Part shown: in pieces, positions 1-8,054 of the stretch
Position numbering within the stretch: position 1 is the first letter of the stretch
Layout of the letters: each line of letters starts with the position of its first letter
From: Blastococcus xanthinilyticus
GTDB taxonomy: Bacteria > Actinomycetota > Actinomycetes > Mycobacteriales > Geodermatophilaceae
DNA length: 64,000 bases
Direction: 5' to 3'
NCBI RefSeq assembly: GCF_008124835.1
Contig: NZ_VNHW01000002.1
Span: forward strand, 1 to 64,000
Position numbers and translations under genes: made by a program
Notes under the pieces: generated by a model
What the model saw: the letters and a program-made list of their open reading frames with translations, nothing else
The model's database searches: none
Told to the model about the DNA's origin: nothing

Positions 1-72
1 AAACGCTGCCTCAAGCGCTACATCGCCCGCGAGCTCTACCGACGCCTCGAATCACCACCGCTCGCGGCTTGA
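1..72 (+). CDS. IS110-type transposase, C-terminal end (partial)
   Basis: The reading frame open from base 1 ends in TGA at 70-72 and encodes 23 residues. The basic stretch CLKRYIARELYRRLE resembles the last helix of IS110/IS116/IS902-family DEDD transposases. The start and catalytic part lie left of the window, so it cannot be told whether the element is intact. The tail is followed directly by a hairpin and a 20-bp tandem repeat rather than by a recognisable element end. The family call rests only on the short tail and is moderate. Confidence 0.5.
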   Translation, partial: KRCLKRYIARELYRRLESPPLAA

Positions 73-100
73 CCCGTCATAGGAGCGTCCTGATCGTTCC

Positions 101-136
101 GGGTCCTGGCTCAGCACCGACGGTGAGCCAGGACCC
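101..136. terminator. 13-bp hairpin between transposase tail and cysN
   Basis: GGGTCCTGGCTCA (101-113) and TGAGCCAGGACCC (124-136) form a perfect 13-bp stem around a 10-nt loop. It lies between two convergent genes (transposase tail ending at 72, cysN ending at 220), so a bidirectional terminator is the natural reading. There is no U-tract, as is usual in high-GC actinobacteria. The right arm is also the first unit of the adjacent tandem repeat. Confidence 0.6.
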
Positions 137-194
137 CGTCAGGTGAGCCAGGACCCCGTCAGGTGAGCCAGGACCCCGTCAGGTGAGCCAGGAC
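123..194. repeat. 20-bp tandem repeat, 3.6 copies
   Basis: The unit GTGAGCCAGGACCCCGTCAG starts at 123, 143 and 163 without mismatch. A fourth copy from 183 is identical for about its first 12 bases and then breaks off. Each unit contains the right arm of the hairpin at 101-136, so several copies compete to pair with the single left arm. It sits directly downstream of the IS110-type gene end. Confidence 0.9.
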
Positions 195-219
195 GCCCGT
201 TGGTTGCCGGGGACGCCGG

Positions 220-1566
220 TCAGCTGCCGGGGACGAGCATCCCGGCACCGACGGTGGCGTTGGTCGCCTCGTCGACGAGGATGAACCGGCCGGTCACCCG
301 GTTGCGGGCGTAGTCGTCGACGAACAGCGGCTGGGTGGTCCGCAGCCGCACGCGGCCGATGTCGTTGAGCCCGAGCTCCCCGGCGTCCGGCTGCCGGTGC
401 AGGGTGTTGACGTCGAGCCGGTACTGCACGTCCTTGACCATGGCGCGCACCGTGCGGGTCGTGTGCTTGACCGCCAGCCGCTGCCGCGGGCGCAGCGGCT
501 CGTCGGTCATCCAGCACACCAGCGCGTCGAGGTCCTGCGTCACGTGCGGGGCGTTGGCCGGGCGGCAGATCAGGTCGCCGCGGGAGACGTCGAGGTCGTC
601 GGCGAGGCGCACGGTCACCGCCATCGGCGCGAAGGCCTCGTCCACCGGGCCGCGGGGGCCGTCGATGCCGGCGATCGTCGTCGTCAGCCCGCTGGGCAGC
701 ACCTGCACCTCGTCGCCGGTGCGCAGCACGCCGCTGGCGACCGTGCCGGCGTAGCCCCGGTAGTCGTGGTGGGTGTCGGACTGCGGGCGCACCACGTACT
801 GCACCGGGAAGCGGACGTCGACCAGGTTGCGATCGCTGGCCACGTGCACGTGCTCGAGGTGGTGCAGCAGCGAGGACCCCTCGTACCAGGGGGTGTTCTC
901 CGACCGGCGGACGACGTTGTCGCCGCGCAGCGCCGAGATGGGGACGACGGTGAGGTCGGGGACGTCGAGCTTGGCGGCGAACGCGGTGAACTCGTCGCGG
1001 ATCGCCTCGAAGGTCGCCTCCGACCAGTCGACGAGGTCCATCTTGTTGACCGCGACCACCAGGTGCGGCACCCGCAGCAGCGAGGCGAGGAAGGCGTGCC
1101 GCCGGCTCTGCTCCAGCATCCCCTTGCGGGCGTCGACCAGCACGATCGCCAGGTCGGCCGTGGAGGCGCCGGTGACCATGTTGCGGGTGTACTGCACGTG
1201 GCCGGGGGTGTCGGCCAGGATGAAGGTGCGCCGCGGGGTGGCGAAGTAGCGGTAGGCGACGTCGATGGTGATGCCCTGCTCGCGCTCGGCCCGCAGGCCG
1301 TCGGTGAGCAGGGCCAGGTTCACGTAGTCACCGCCGGCACTGGCCCGCTCGACCGCCGCGTACTGGTCCTCGAACACGGCCTTGCTGTCGTACAGCAGCC
1401 GGCCGATCAGCGTGCTCTTGCCGTCGTCGACGGAGCCCGCGGTGGCGATCCGGAGGATGTCCTTGCGGGCGACCGCGAGGTCGTGCGCCTGCTCGGCGGC
1501 GGCCGAGTGGACGTCGATCGGGGCGAGGGGGTGGGCGCCCGGCTGGGCGGCGGTCTCGGTGCCCAT
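220..1566 (-). CDS. cysN: Sulfate adenylyltransferase subunit 1 (GTPase), CysN
   Basis: Large GTP-binding subunit of ATP sulfurylase. With CysD it makes adenosine 5'-phosphosulfate from sulfate and ATP in the cytoplasmic sulfate assimilation pathway. The 448-residue protein shows the P-loop GSVDDGKST (about residues 44-52), the G3 motif DTPGHVQY and the G4 motif NKMD, followed by beta-barrel domains typical of EF-Tu-like GTPases. There is no C-terminal APS kinase (CysC) fusion: the protein ends soon after the barrel. The ATG at 1564-1566 shares one base with the cysD stop (TGATG), implying translational coupling. The frame stays open upstream, but this start fits both the family N-terminus and the junction. 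Confidence 0.95.
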   Translation of the reverse strand: MGTETAAQPGAHPLAPIDVHSAAAEQAHDLAVARKDILRIATAGSVDDGKSTLIGRLLYDSKAVFEDQYAAVERASAGGDYVNLALLTDGLRAEREQGITIDVAYRYFATPRRTFILADTPGHVQYTRNMVTGASTADLAIVLVDARKGMLEQSRRHAFLASLLRVPHLVVAVNKMDLVDWSEATFEAIRDEFTAFAAKLDVPDLTVVPISALRGDNVVRRSENTPWYEGSSLLHHLEHVHVASDRNLVDVRFPVQYVVRPQSDTHHDYRGYAGTVASGVLRTGDEVQVLPSGLTTTIAGIDGPRGPVDEAFAPMAVTVRLADDLDVSRGDLICRPANAPHVTQDLDALVCWMTDEPLRPRQRLAVKHTTRTVRAMVKDVQYRLDVNTLHRQPDAGELGLNDIGRVRLRTTQPLFVDDYARNRVTGRFILVDEATNATVGAGMLVPGS

Positions 1567-2474
1567 CAGAAGTAGCCCTCCTTCTTCCGGTCCTCCATGG
1601 CGGCGTCGCTGACCTTGTCGTCGCCCCGGGTCGCGCCCCGTTCGGTCATGCGGGTCACGGCGATCTCGGCGATGACCTCGTCGACCGTCGTGGCGGTCGA
1701 CGGTACGGCCGCCGTCAGGTTCGCGTCGCCGACGGTGCGGTACCGCACGCTCTGCCGGCGGACCTGCTCGCCCTCGCGCGGGGAGATGAACTCGTTGACC
1801 GCGTAGAGCATCCCCTGGCGCTCCACGACCTCGCGCTCCTCGGCGAGGTAGAGCGGCGGGATGGCGATCTCCTCGTGGGCGATGTACTGCCAGATGTCGA
1901 GCTCGGTCCAGTTCGACAGCGGGAAGACCCGGATCGACTCGCCCAGGTGGATCCGGCCGTTGTAGAGGTCCCACAGCTCGGGGCGCTGGTTCTTCGGGTC
2001 CCACTGGCCGAACTCGTCGCGGAAGGAGAACACCCGCTCCTTGGCCCGCGCCTTGTCCTCGTCGCGCCGGGCGCCGCCGAACAGCGCGGTGAAGCCGTGC
2101 TCCTCCACCGCGTCGAGCAGCACCGGGGTCTGGATGCGGTTGCGGGAGCCGTTGGGCTCCTCCTTGACCGTGCCGGCGGCGATGGCGTCGGGCACGGAGG
2201 CGACGACCAGCTGCACGCCGAGCTCGGCCACCCGCTTGTCGCGGAACTCCAGCACCTCGGGGAAGTTCAGCCCGGTGTCCACGTGCATCACCGGGAACGG
2301 GATGCGGGCCGGCGCGAACGCCTTGCGGGCGAGCTCCAGCATCACGATGGAGTCCTTGCCGCCGGAGAAGAGCAGCACCGGCCGCTCGAGCTCGGCGACG
2401 ACCTCGCGGATCACGTGGATGGACTCGGCCTCCAGCGTCTCCAGCTGGCTCAGCCGGTAGTCGGGGGTCCTCAT
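1566..2474 (-). CDS. cysD: Sulfate adenylyltransferase subunit 2, CysD
   Basis: Catalytic subunit of ATP sulfurylase, partner of CysN. The 302-residue product has the PP-loop SGGKDS at residues 37-42 used for ATP pyrophosphate chemistry, the RRDEDKARAKERVFSFRD stretch, and the usual ending in EGYF. The ATG at 2474 gives the usual family length (about 300 residues) and has GGAG about 9 bases upstream. A longer frame beginning at 2531 adds a proline-rich extension not expected for the family. It follows cysQ on the same strand after an 88-bp gap that could hold an internal promoter. Confidence 0.95.
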   Translation of the reverse strand: MRTPDYRLSQLETLEAESIHVIREVVAELERPVLLFSGGKDSIVMLELARKAFAPARIPFPVMHVDTGLNFPEVLEFRDKRVAELGVQLVVASVPDAIAAGTVKEEPNGSRNRIQTPVLLDAVEEHGFTALFGGARRDEDKARAKERVFSFRDEFGQWDPKNQRPELWDLYNGRIHLGESIRVFPLSNWTELDIWQYIAHEEIAIPPLYLAEEREVVERQGMLYAVNEFISPREGEQVRRQSVRYRTVGDANLTAAVPSTATTVDEVIAEIAVTRMTERGATRGDDKVSDAAMEDRKKEGYF

Positions 2475-2562
2475 GCGGGCGTGCTCCGGAGGCTCGGGAT
2501 CAGGTGGTCCTACCGCACCGGCCAACTCCATCGACTTGGTGCGGATTCCCGACCAGTGTCCG

Positions 2563-3300
2563 CTATCGCGCCGCGCGCACCGCAGCCAGCACCTCGTCGG
2601 CCAGCTCGGGACGGACCACGACGAGGTCCGGAAGGGCGGGGTCGGGCCCGTTGTAGACCAGCGGCGAGCCGTCGAGCCGGCAGGTGACCAGGCCGGCGGC
2701 CCGGGCGACGGCGACCGGTGCGGCGGAGTCCCACTGGTACATGCCGCCGGAGTGCACGTAGGCGTCGGCCTCCCCGCGGACGACGGCCAGCGTCTTGTAG
2801 CCGGCCGAGCCGAGCGGGACCAGCCGGCCGCCGAGGGTGGTCGCCACCGCCTCGGCCTCGGCCGGTGGGCGGGTCCGGCTCACGGCGATCCGGACCGGTC
2901 CGTCCGGACGGGCGGGGAGCGCGGGCGCCGGATCGGTCCCGTGCACCTCGCCGAGGGCGGGCAGCGCGACGGCGGCGGCCGCCAGCTCCCCCCGGACCCA
3001 CAGGGCCACGTGCACCGCCCAGTCGGCGCGCCCGGGGGCCGAGTACTCCCGGGTGCCGTCGAGCGGGTCGACGATCCACACCCGGTCGGCCGACAGCCGC
3101 CGGGCGTCGTCGGTGGCCTCCTCGCTGAACACCACGTCCCCGGGCCGCTCGGCCGCCAGGACCGCGGCGATCGCCCGCTGGCCGGCCGCGTCGCCGGCGT
3201 CCCCGAGCGGCCGGCCGGTCCGGCCGGACGAGCGCAGCGGCAGCAGCGCGTCGGCCGCCGCGCGGGCGGCCAGCCGGGCGACCTCGACGTCGGCGTCCAC
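2563..3300 (-). CDS. cysQ: 3'(2'),5'-bisphosphate nucleotidase, CysQ-like
   Basis: Inositol-monophosphatase-superfamily phosphatase of 245 residues. CysQ removes the 3'-phosphate from PAP/PAPS and so controls sulfate assimilation intermediates. The metal-binding signature is intact: Glu-Glu in VVFSEEATDD (residues 60-61), DPLDGT at about 78-83 and the C-terminal QWDSAAPVAV motif. The GTG at 3300 begins 5 bases after the stop of the upstream thioesterase gene. The order cysQ-cysD-cysN on one strand supports the sulfur role rather than an inositol phosphatase role. Confidence 0.88.
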   Translation of the reverse strand: MDADVEVARLAARAAADALLPLRSSGRTGRPLGDAGDAAGQRAIAAVLAAERPGDVVFSEEATDDARRLSADRVWIVDPLDGTREYSAPGRADWAVHVALWVRGELAAAAVALPALGEVHGTDPAPALPARPDGPVRIAVSRTRPPAEAEAVATTLGGRLVPLGSAGYKTLAVVRGEADAYVHSGGMYQWDSAAPVAVARAAGLVTCRLDGSPLVYNGPDPALPDLVVVRPELADEVLAAVRAAR

Positions 3301-3305
3301 GCCCG

Positions 3306-4031
3306 TCAGCGCTGCGGCTCGACGGCGGTGGCGTCGCCGGCGTTGCCCGGCGGGCGGTGGGTCCCGGAGGCGTCGGTGACCGAGCCGAAGTAGCTGGCCA
3401 GCTTCTCCGGGCGCGGCATGACGAAGATGCCGCGGGCCTCGACCAGGGGCTGGTCCGGCGCGTCGGCCAGGGCGATCGTCCCGGCGATGACCGACTTGCG
3501 GCCCGAGGTCTCCTCGACCCAGCCGCGGAACGCCAGCGGGCGGCCGAGGGGCACCGGTCCGCGGTAGTCCAGCTCCAGGTGGGCGGTCATGCCCCACAGC
3601 CCGTTGACGGCGGCCGTGTCACCCAGCACCTGGTCCATGAAGAGCGCGCTCATCCCACCGTGCAGGAAGGTGGGCGGCCCCTCGTAGGCCGCGCCGAGGG
3701 TGGCCTCGGCGGTGACCACGCCGTCGGTCACGCGGAAGCGCAGCGGCGGGGCGATGCCGTTGGCCACGCCGCTGACCGGGTTGAACGTCCGCCGCCGGGC
3801 GGCGGGGTCGTCCAGCCGCGGCAGCTGGGAGAGGGGACGGCGCGGGCCCTCGAGCTCGCCGGTCGCCGCGCGCACGAGATCGGTGGCCGCGCGCACCGCC
3901 GCCGCGTCGGCCGTGGTGGTCGCCGAGAGCTCGATCAGCGCGCGCAGCGCGGCGGCCAGCTCGACCGAGGCGGTCATCAGCTCGCCGTCGGCGGGTGCGG
4001 CGGTGTCGGGGGAGCCGTCGGTCGTCGTCAC
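3306..4031 (-). CDS. Hotdog-fold thioesterase (PaaI-like)
   Basis: A 241-residue protein with a single PaaI/4HBT hotdog domain in the C-terminal two thirds. The diagnostic helix TFLHGGMSALFMDQ (HGG motif) is followed by a beta strand AHLELDYRGPVPLGRPL. Such enzymes hydrolyse acyl-CoA thioesters; the substrate is not predictable. The N-terminal about 90 residues are alanine-rich and helical. The GTG at 4031 lies 22 bp after the histidine kinase stop; an upstream GTG at 4073 would overlap the kinase gene by 20 bases and cannot be excluded. It sits between the two-component genes and cysQ. Confidence 0.8.
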   Translation of the reverse strand: MTTTDGSPDTAAPADGELMTASVELAAALRALIELSATTTADAAAVRAATDLVRAATGELEGPRRPLSQLPRLDDPAARRRTFNPVSGVANGIAPPLRFRVTDGVVTAEATLGAAYEGPPTFLHGGMSALFMDQVLGDTAAVNGLWGMTAHLELDYRGPVPLGRPLAFRGWVEETSGRKSVIAGTIALADAPDQPLVEARGIFVMPRPEKLASYFGSVTDASGTHRPPGNAGDATAVEPQR

Positions 4032-4053
4032 CGGCAGATCGTCGCAAGCGCGC

Positions 4054-5556
4054 TCAGCCGGTGGGCGTGCCACCCCCGGGCGGGCCGCCGCGGGGCAGCC
4101 GCACGGTGACCGCGAGACCGGCCCCCGGCGCGGTCTCCAGGGACGCCGATCCGCCGTGCGCGGCGGCGAGGGAGGAGACGATGGCCAGGCCCAGCCCGGT
4201 GCCGCCGGCCTCGCGGGTGCGGGAGGTGTCCGCCCGGTAGAACCGCTCGAAGGCGCGCGCCGCGTCGTCGGCGGCCATGCCCGGCCCCTGGTCGGCGACC
4301 CGGAGCAGCAGCACGTCGGGGGCGGCCGGGTCCTGGGCCACGGAGACCTGCACCCGCGTGCCCGGCGGGGTGTGGGTGAGGGCGTTGGTGATCAGGTTGC
4401 CGACGACCTGGCGCAGCCGGCTCTCGTCCCCGACGACCACCGGCGCGTCGGTCAGCGACTCGTCGAGGTGCAGGCTGATCGGCCGGGCCGGCTGGACGGC
4501 CCGCGCGTCGTGCACGGCGTCGCCGGCGATCGCGGCGAGGTCCACCGGCCGCAGGTTGAGCGGGCGCTGCTGGTCCATCCGGGCGAGCAGCAGGAGGTCC
4601 TCGACCAGCACGCCCATCCGGGCGCCCTCGGACTCGATCCGCTCCATGAGCCGGCGGACGTCGCTCTCGGAGCGGACCGCGCCCTGCCGGTAGAGCTCGG
4701 CGAACCCCCGGATGGAGGTCAGCGGGGTGCGCAGCTCGTGGCTGGCGTCGGCGACGAACCGGCGCATCCGGTGCTCGGAGCCGCGGGCCTGCTCCTCGGA
4801 GGCTTGCTGGGCGCGGAAGGCGCTCTCGATGCGGGCGAGCATGCCGTTGAGCGCGGTGGAGAGGCGGCCCACCTCGGTGCGCTCGTCGCCGATCGGCACC
4901 CGCCGGGAGAGGTCGCCCGCGGCGATGGCCCGGGCGGTCTGCTCGACGTCGGCCAGGGGGCGCAGGCTGTTGCGGACGAGCACGTACCCGGCGGCGGCCA
5001 GCAGGGTCAGCACGATCAGGCCGACGACGGCCTCGATGCGGACCAACCGGCCGATGGCCGCCTCGGTGGCCTTCAGGTCGGTGCCGACGACGAGGGTGTA
5101 GCCGCCGGGCAGCTCCGCGGTGGCCATCCGCCAGTCCGTGCGGCCGCCGGTGCGCACGCTCATCGGCCCGTCGTCCTGGCGGAGCCGGGCCACGTCCCGG
5201 GGGTCCAGCTCGGGGACGTCGCCGTACCGCCCGCGGGGCGCGGCCAGGACGAGCGGCAGGTCGTCCTCGGGCGCGAGGCAGGCGACGTAGGCGGGGCTGG
5301 GCTGCGGCCACGCCGGCGGGTCGAGGCAGGCCTCCGCCAGGCCGGGCAGCCGCTCGTAGGCGTGCAGGTTGTCGACCAGCTCGGTGTCCCGCTGGTCCTG
5401 GAGGTAGGTCTTCAGCAGGTAGGTCGCGGTGAAACCGGTGACCGCCAGCGCCGCGGCCACCAGCACGACCAGCAGCGCGACCAGCGTCACCCGGAGCGGG
5501 ACCCGGCTGCCCAGGGGTCCCGCGGGGGCGCCGCCCGCGCTCGGGTCAGGAGCCAC
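4054..5556 (-). CDS. Sensor histidine kinase, PhoR-like
   Basis: A 500-residue membrane sensor kinase. There are two membrane segments (about 21-48 and 175-197) flanking an extracytoplasmic domain of about 125 residues, then a HAMP linker (about 198-250), a HisKA domain with the phospho-acceptor His near residue 273 in DASHELRTPL, and a HATPase domain with an N-box (NLITNALTHTP), DQGPGM and GGTGLGLAIV. The GTG start lies inside the end of the response regulator gene (11-base overlap), so the pair is co-transcribed. The partner regulator is strikingly like mycobacterial PhoP, which suggests the PhoR role. The stimulus is not visible. Confidence 0.9.
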   Translation of the reverse strand: MAPDPSAGGAPAGPLGSRVPLRVTLVALLVVLVAAALAVTGFTATYLLKTYLQDQRDTELVDNLHAYERLPGLAEACLDPPAWPQPSPAYVACLAPEDDLPLVLAAPRGRYGDVPELDPRDVARLRQDDGPMSVRTGGRTDWRMATAELPGGYTLVVGTDLKATEAAIGRLVRIEAVVGLIVLTLLAAAGYVLVRNSLRPLADVEQTARAIAAGDLSRRVPIGDERTEVGRLSTALNGMLARIESAFRAQQASEEQARGSEHRMRRFVADASHELRTPLTSIRGFAELYRQGAVRSESDVRRLMERIESEGARMGVLVEDLLLLARMDQQRPLNLRPVDLAAIAGDAVHDARAVQPARPISLHLDESLTDAPVVVGDESRLRQVVGNLITNALTHTPPGTRVQVSVAQDPAAPDVLLLRVADQGPGMAADDAARAFERFYRADTSRTREAGGTGLGLAIVSSLAAAHGGSASLETAPGAGLAVTVRLPRGGPPGGGTPTG

Positions 5557-6310
5557 GCGGCAGGCGCAGCGTGTAGCCCACGCCGCGGATGGTCTGCAGC
5601 AGCCGGGGCTCGGTGGTGTCGATCTTGCGGCGCAGGTAGGAGATGTAGGACTCCACGACGTTGGCCTCGCCGTTGAAGTCGTAGTTCCACACGTGGTCGA
5701 GGATCTGCGCCTTCGACAGCACCCGTCCGGCGTTGGCCATCAGGTAGCGCAGCAGCTTGAACTCGGTGGGGGAGAGGCTGATGACCTCGCCGGCCTTGAT
5801 GACCTCGTGGGTCTCCTCGTCGAGCTCGATGTCGGCGAAGGTGAGCCGCGGCGCCTCCGCCGCGCGCTGCGCGCCGGTGGTGCGCCGGAGCACGGCCCGG
5901 ATGCGGGCGACGACCTCGTCCAGGCTGAACGGCTTGGTGACGTAGTCGTCGCCGCCCAGCGTGAGGCCGGAGATCTTGTCCTCGGCGGCGTCGCGGGCGG
6001 TCAGGAACAGCACGGGGGTGTGCCGCCCGGTCTCGCGCAGCCGCCGGACGACGCCGAAGCCGTCGAGTCCGGGCATCATCACGTCGAGCACCAGCAGGTC
6101 CGGCCGGAAGGACGCGGCGAGCGCGAGGGCCTGCTGGCCGTCCGCGGCAGTGGCCACCTCGAAGCCGGCGTAGCGCAGGCTCGCCGACAGCAGCTCCCGG
6201 ATGTTCGGCTCGTCGTCCACCACGAGCAGGCGCGCCTCCGGAGCGGTGCCGCCCGTGGGCTGGTTCCCGGCCACTGCGCCTCCGGTCCCGTGTACCGATG
6301 TGGTGGTCAT
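5546..6310 (-). CDS. phoP: OmpR-family response regulator, PhoP-like
   Basis: A 254-residue regulator with a receiver domain (VVDDEPN near 30-36, phospho-acceptor Asp about 76 in LDVMMPG, Lys in YVTKPFS) and a C-terminal winged helix ending RGVGYTLRLPRG. The stretches TAPEARLLVVDDEPNI and LTFADIELDEETHEV match what I recall of M. tuberculosis PhoP closely, so orthology to that regulator is likely. Mycobacterial PhoP governs lipid and acid-stress genes. In Streptomyces the name PhoP denotes the phosphate regulator, and this window has PHO boxes about 10-14 kb away, so the role needs care. First gene of the leftward block phoP-phoR-thioesterase-cysQDN. Confidence 0.85.
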   Translation of the reverse strand: MTTTSVHGTGGAVAGNQPTGGTAPEARLLVVDDEPNIRELLSASLRYAGFEVATAADGQQALALAASFRPDLLVLDVMMPGLDGFGVVRRLRETGRHTPVLFLTARDAAEDKISGLTLGGDDYVTKPFSLDEVVARIRAVLRRTTGAQRAAEAPRLTFADIELDEETHEVIKAGEVISLSPTEFKLLRYLMANAGRVLSKAQILDHVWNYDFNGEANVVESYISYLRRKIDTTEPRLLQTIRGVGYTLRLPRGS

Positions 6311-6390
6311 GGTCCGAGGATCGAGGTCCCCGCTGCGCTGGAACTGGACGCTACCTGTGAACGTGCTGGGAGCGCTGCCCTGTGCCCGGG

Positions 6391-7182
6391 TCAGCCCGCG
6401 GGCGCCATCGCCCGCCCGCGCCGCCAGTAGCCGATCGCGTGGTGCTGGGCCCGGCCCAGGCCCCAGCGGCCCCGCAGGTCGGCCCGGATGGTGCGCACCG
6501 CCGCGGACTCCGCGCCCACCCAGGCGAAGACGTCCTCGCCCTCGGGCCGGTCGAGCGCCGCGACGGCGTCGGCCAGCAGGGTGGTCTCCCCGGGCGCCGT
6601 CGCTCCGCGGTGCAGCCAGCGCACTGCGACGCCCGGGGGAGCGGTCAGCGGCTGCTCCTCCTCGGGGCCGGCGACCTCCAGGAGGGCGATCCCGCTCGTG
6701 TCCGGCGCGAGGGCCGCCAGGAGCCGGCTGATCGCGGGCAGGGCGGTCTCGTCGCCGGCCAGCAGCACCCAGCGGGCGGGGCGCTCCGCGAGCGAGGCGG
6801 CCCCGGCGACGGCGAGCAGGGCACCCGGCCGTGCGGCGGCGGCCCAGGAGGCCGCCGGCCCGTCGCCGTGGAGCACGAAGTCGATGTCGATCTCGCCCGC
6901 TCCCGGGTCCTGCCGGCGGGCCGTGTAGCTGCGCAGCGCGACGCCGTGGCTGCCCTGGGGCCAGACGATCCGGCCGTCGCGCTGCACCTGCGGCCAGTGC
7001 GGCGCGGCGTCGTCCACCCGGGGCACGAGCAGGTTCACCGTCGGCCCGGCGGCCGCGACCGCCTCGGCGGTGCCGCGGAGGGTGACCCGGCGGACCGACG
7101 GCGTCACGTCGGTGACGCCGACGACGGTGAGGACGTCGACCGGGCGCAGGCCCTCGACGAAGGCGGCGTCAGCTGGTGTCAC
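6391..7182 (-). CDS. Siderophore-interacting protein, NAD(P)H ferric-siderophore reductase
   Basis: A 263-residue member of the SIP/ViuB flavoprotein family. These cytoplasmic enzymes reduce ferric siderophores to release Fe(II). The FAD-binding motif appears as LRSYTARR (RxYT type), and the nucleotide-binding half has WVLLAGDETALPAI, a hallmark of the family. The C-terminal part (EDVFAWVGAESAAVRTIR) matches the SIP C-terminal domain. The GTG at 7182 begins the conserved region; the frame continues upstream without homology. No siderophore biosynthesis or transport gene is adjacent. Confidence 0.88.
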   Translation of the reverse strand: MTPADAAFVEGLRPVDVLTVVGVTDVTPSVRRVTLRGTAEAVAAAGPTVNLLVPRVDDAAPHWPQVQRDGRIVWPQGSHGVALRSYTARRQDPGAGEIDIDFVLHGDGPAASWAAAARPGALLAVAGAASLAERPARWVLLAGDETALPAISRLLAALAPDTSGIALLEVAGPEEEQPLTAPPGVAVRWLHRGATAPGETTLLADAVAALDRPEGEDVFAWVGAESAAVRTIRADLRGRWGLGRAQHHAIGYWRRGRAMAPAG

Positions 7183-7285
7183 GCCTGCCGAGCCTAGGAG
7201 GACGGCGCCTCGGCGCCGGCGATGTGTGTCGGCCGCCCGCTCCGGGCACGGCAGGGGCAGCACCGTCCGCGACCGGGGAGAGGCC

Positions 7286-7495
7286 ATGTCCGACGACCTG
7301 AAGAAGGGTGACCACGTCACCTGGAAGAGCCACGGGAGCGAGACCGAGGGCACGGTGGAACGGAAGATCACCTCCGACACCGAGGCCTCCGGCCGCACCG
7401 TGCGCGCCAGCGAGGACGACCCGCAGTACGAGGTGAAGAGCGACAAGAGCGGCAAGACCGCGGTGCACAAGCCCGGCGCGCTCGACGAGGCCTGA
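7286..7495 (+). CDS. DUF2945/HVA1-type Tudor-like small protein
   Basis: A 69-residue hydrophilic protein. DLKKGDHVTWKSHGSETEGTV and the Lys-Ser-Gly-Lys-Ala/Thr tail (SGKTAVHKPGAL) match the DUF2945 (hypervirulence-associated Tudor-like) family, a small SH3-like barrel of unknown function common in bacteria and fungi. The ATG at 7286 is preceded by GGAGAGG at good distance. It stands alone on the plus strand, divergent from the siderophore reductase gene, and is followed by another small protein 61 bp downstream, so the two may be co-transcribed. Confidence 0.85.
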   Translation: MSDDLKKGDHVTWKSHGSETEGTVERKITSDTEASGRTVRASEDDPQYEVKSDKSGKTAVHKPGALDEA

Positions 7496-7556
7496 CCCTG
7501 CCGCGGGCGGAACCACGACCCGGCGCCGCCGGGCCCGAGACACACTGGAGGCACAC

Positions 7557-8009
7557 GTGACCGAGTCCGCAGGCGACTTCGCCGGCTCGCGCAGCACCAA
7601 GCACAACCCGCGGCTCGACGAGGAGCTCGAGCACGAGACCCAGGGCATGATGAAGGCCGAGCGGGCCACCCGCGCACACGAGTGGCGCGAGGTCGAGCCG
7701 GTCGCCGAGGGCGAGCCGGACATCGACGCGGACCCGGCCGGCACGCTGACCGGCGGGGTGCCGGTGGGGATGACGGAGGACGCCGTCGTCGCGCGGGCCG
7801 AGCTGGCCCGCTGGCTGGACCGCGCCGACTTCCCGAGCACCGGCCCCGAGCTGGTCGAGGCCGCCCGGGACCACCGCGCCCCCGACGTCGTCGCCGCCGA
7901 GCTGGAGCGGCTGCCGGAGGGGCAGACCTTCGAGCGGATCGGCGACGTCGTCCGAGCGCTGGGTTACCCGACCGAGACCGGTCCGGGACCGGGCGCCGAC
8001 GGCCCCTGA
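7557..8009 (+). CDS. DUF2795-domain protein
   Basis: A 150-residue acidic, soluble protein. The C-terminal half (ARAELARWLDRADFPSTGPELVEAARDHRAPDVVAAELERLPEG split by a short gap) resembles DUF2795, a helical domain often found in actinobacterial proteins of unknown role. The N-terminal half (SRSTKHNPRLDEELEHETQGM) is a charged, probably disordered segment also seen in such proteins. The GTG at 7557 has GGAGG six bases upstream. No catalytic residues can be assigned. Confidence 0.75.
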   Translation: MTESAGDFAGSRSTKHNPRLDEELEHETQGMMKAERATRAHEWREVEPVAEGEPDIDADPAGTLTGGVPVGMTEDAVVARAELARWLDRADFPSTGPELVEAARDHRAPDVVAAELERLPEGQTFERIGDVVRALGYPTETGPGPGADGP

Positions 8010-8020
8010 GCGCCGGCCGC

Positions 8021-8054
8021 GGGAGGGCGCCGGCTCAGGCGCCGGCGCCCTCCC
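8021..8054. terminator. Bidirectional terminator hairpin
   Basis: GGGAGGGCGCCGG (8021-8033) pairs perfectly with CCGGCGCCCTCCC (8042-8054) around an 8-nt loop. It lies between convergent genes and overlaps the last codons of the leftward gene ending at 8035. Confidence 0.75.

Noticed and set aside
123-194. CRISPR array next to the transposase tail
   Set aside because: The 20-bp units abut directly, so there are no spacers; it is a plain tandem repeat.
397-1575. Long rightward frame opposite cysN
   Set aside because: Val/Gly/Arg-rich shadow of a well-supported GTPase gene; high-GC genomes keep antisense frames open.
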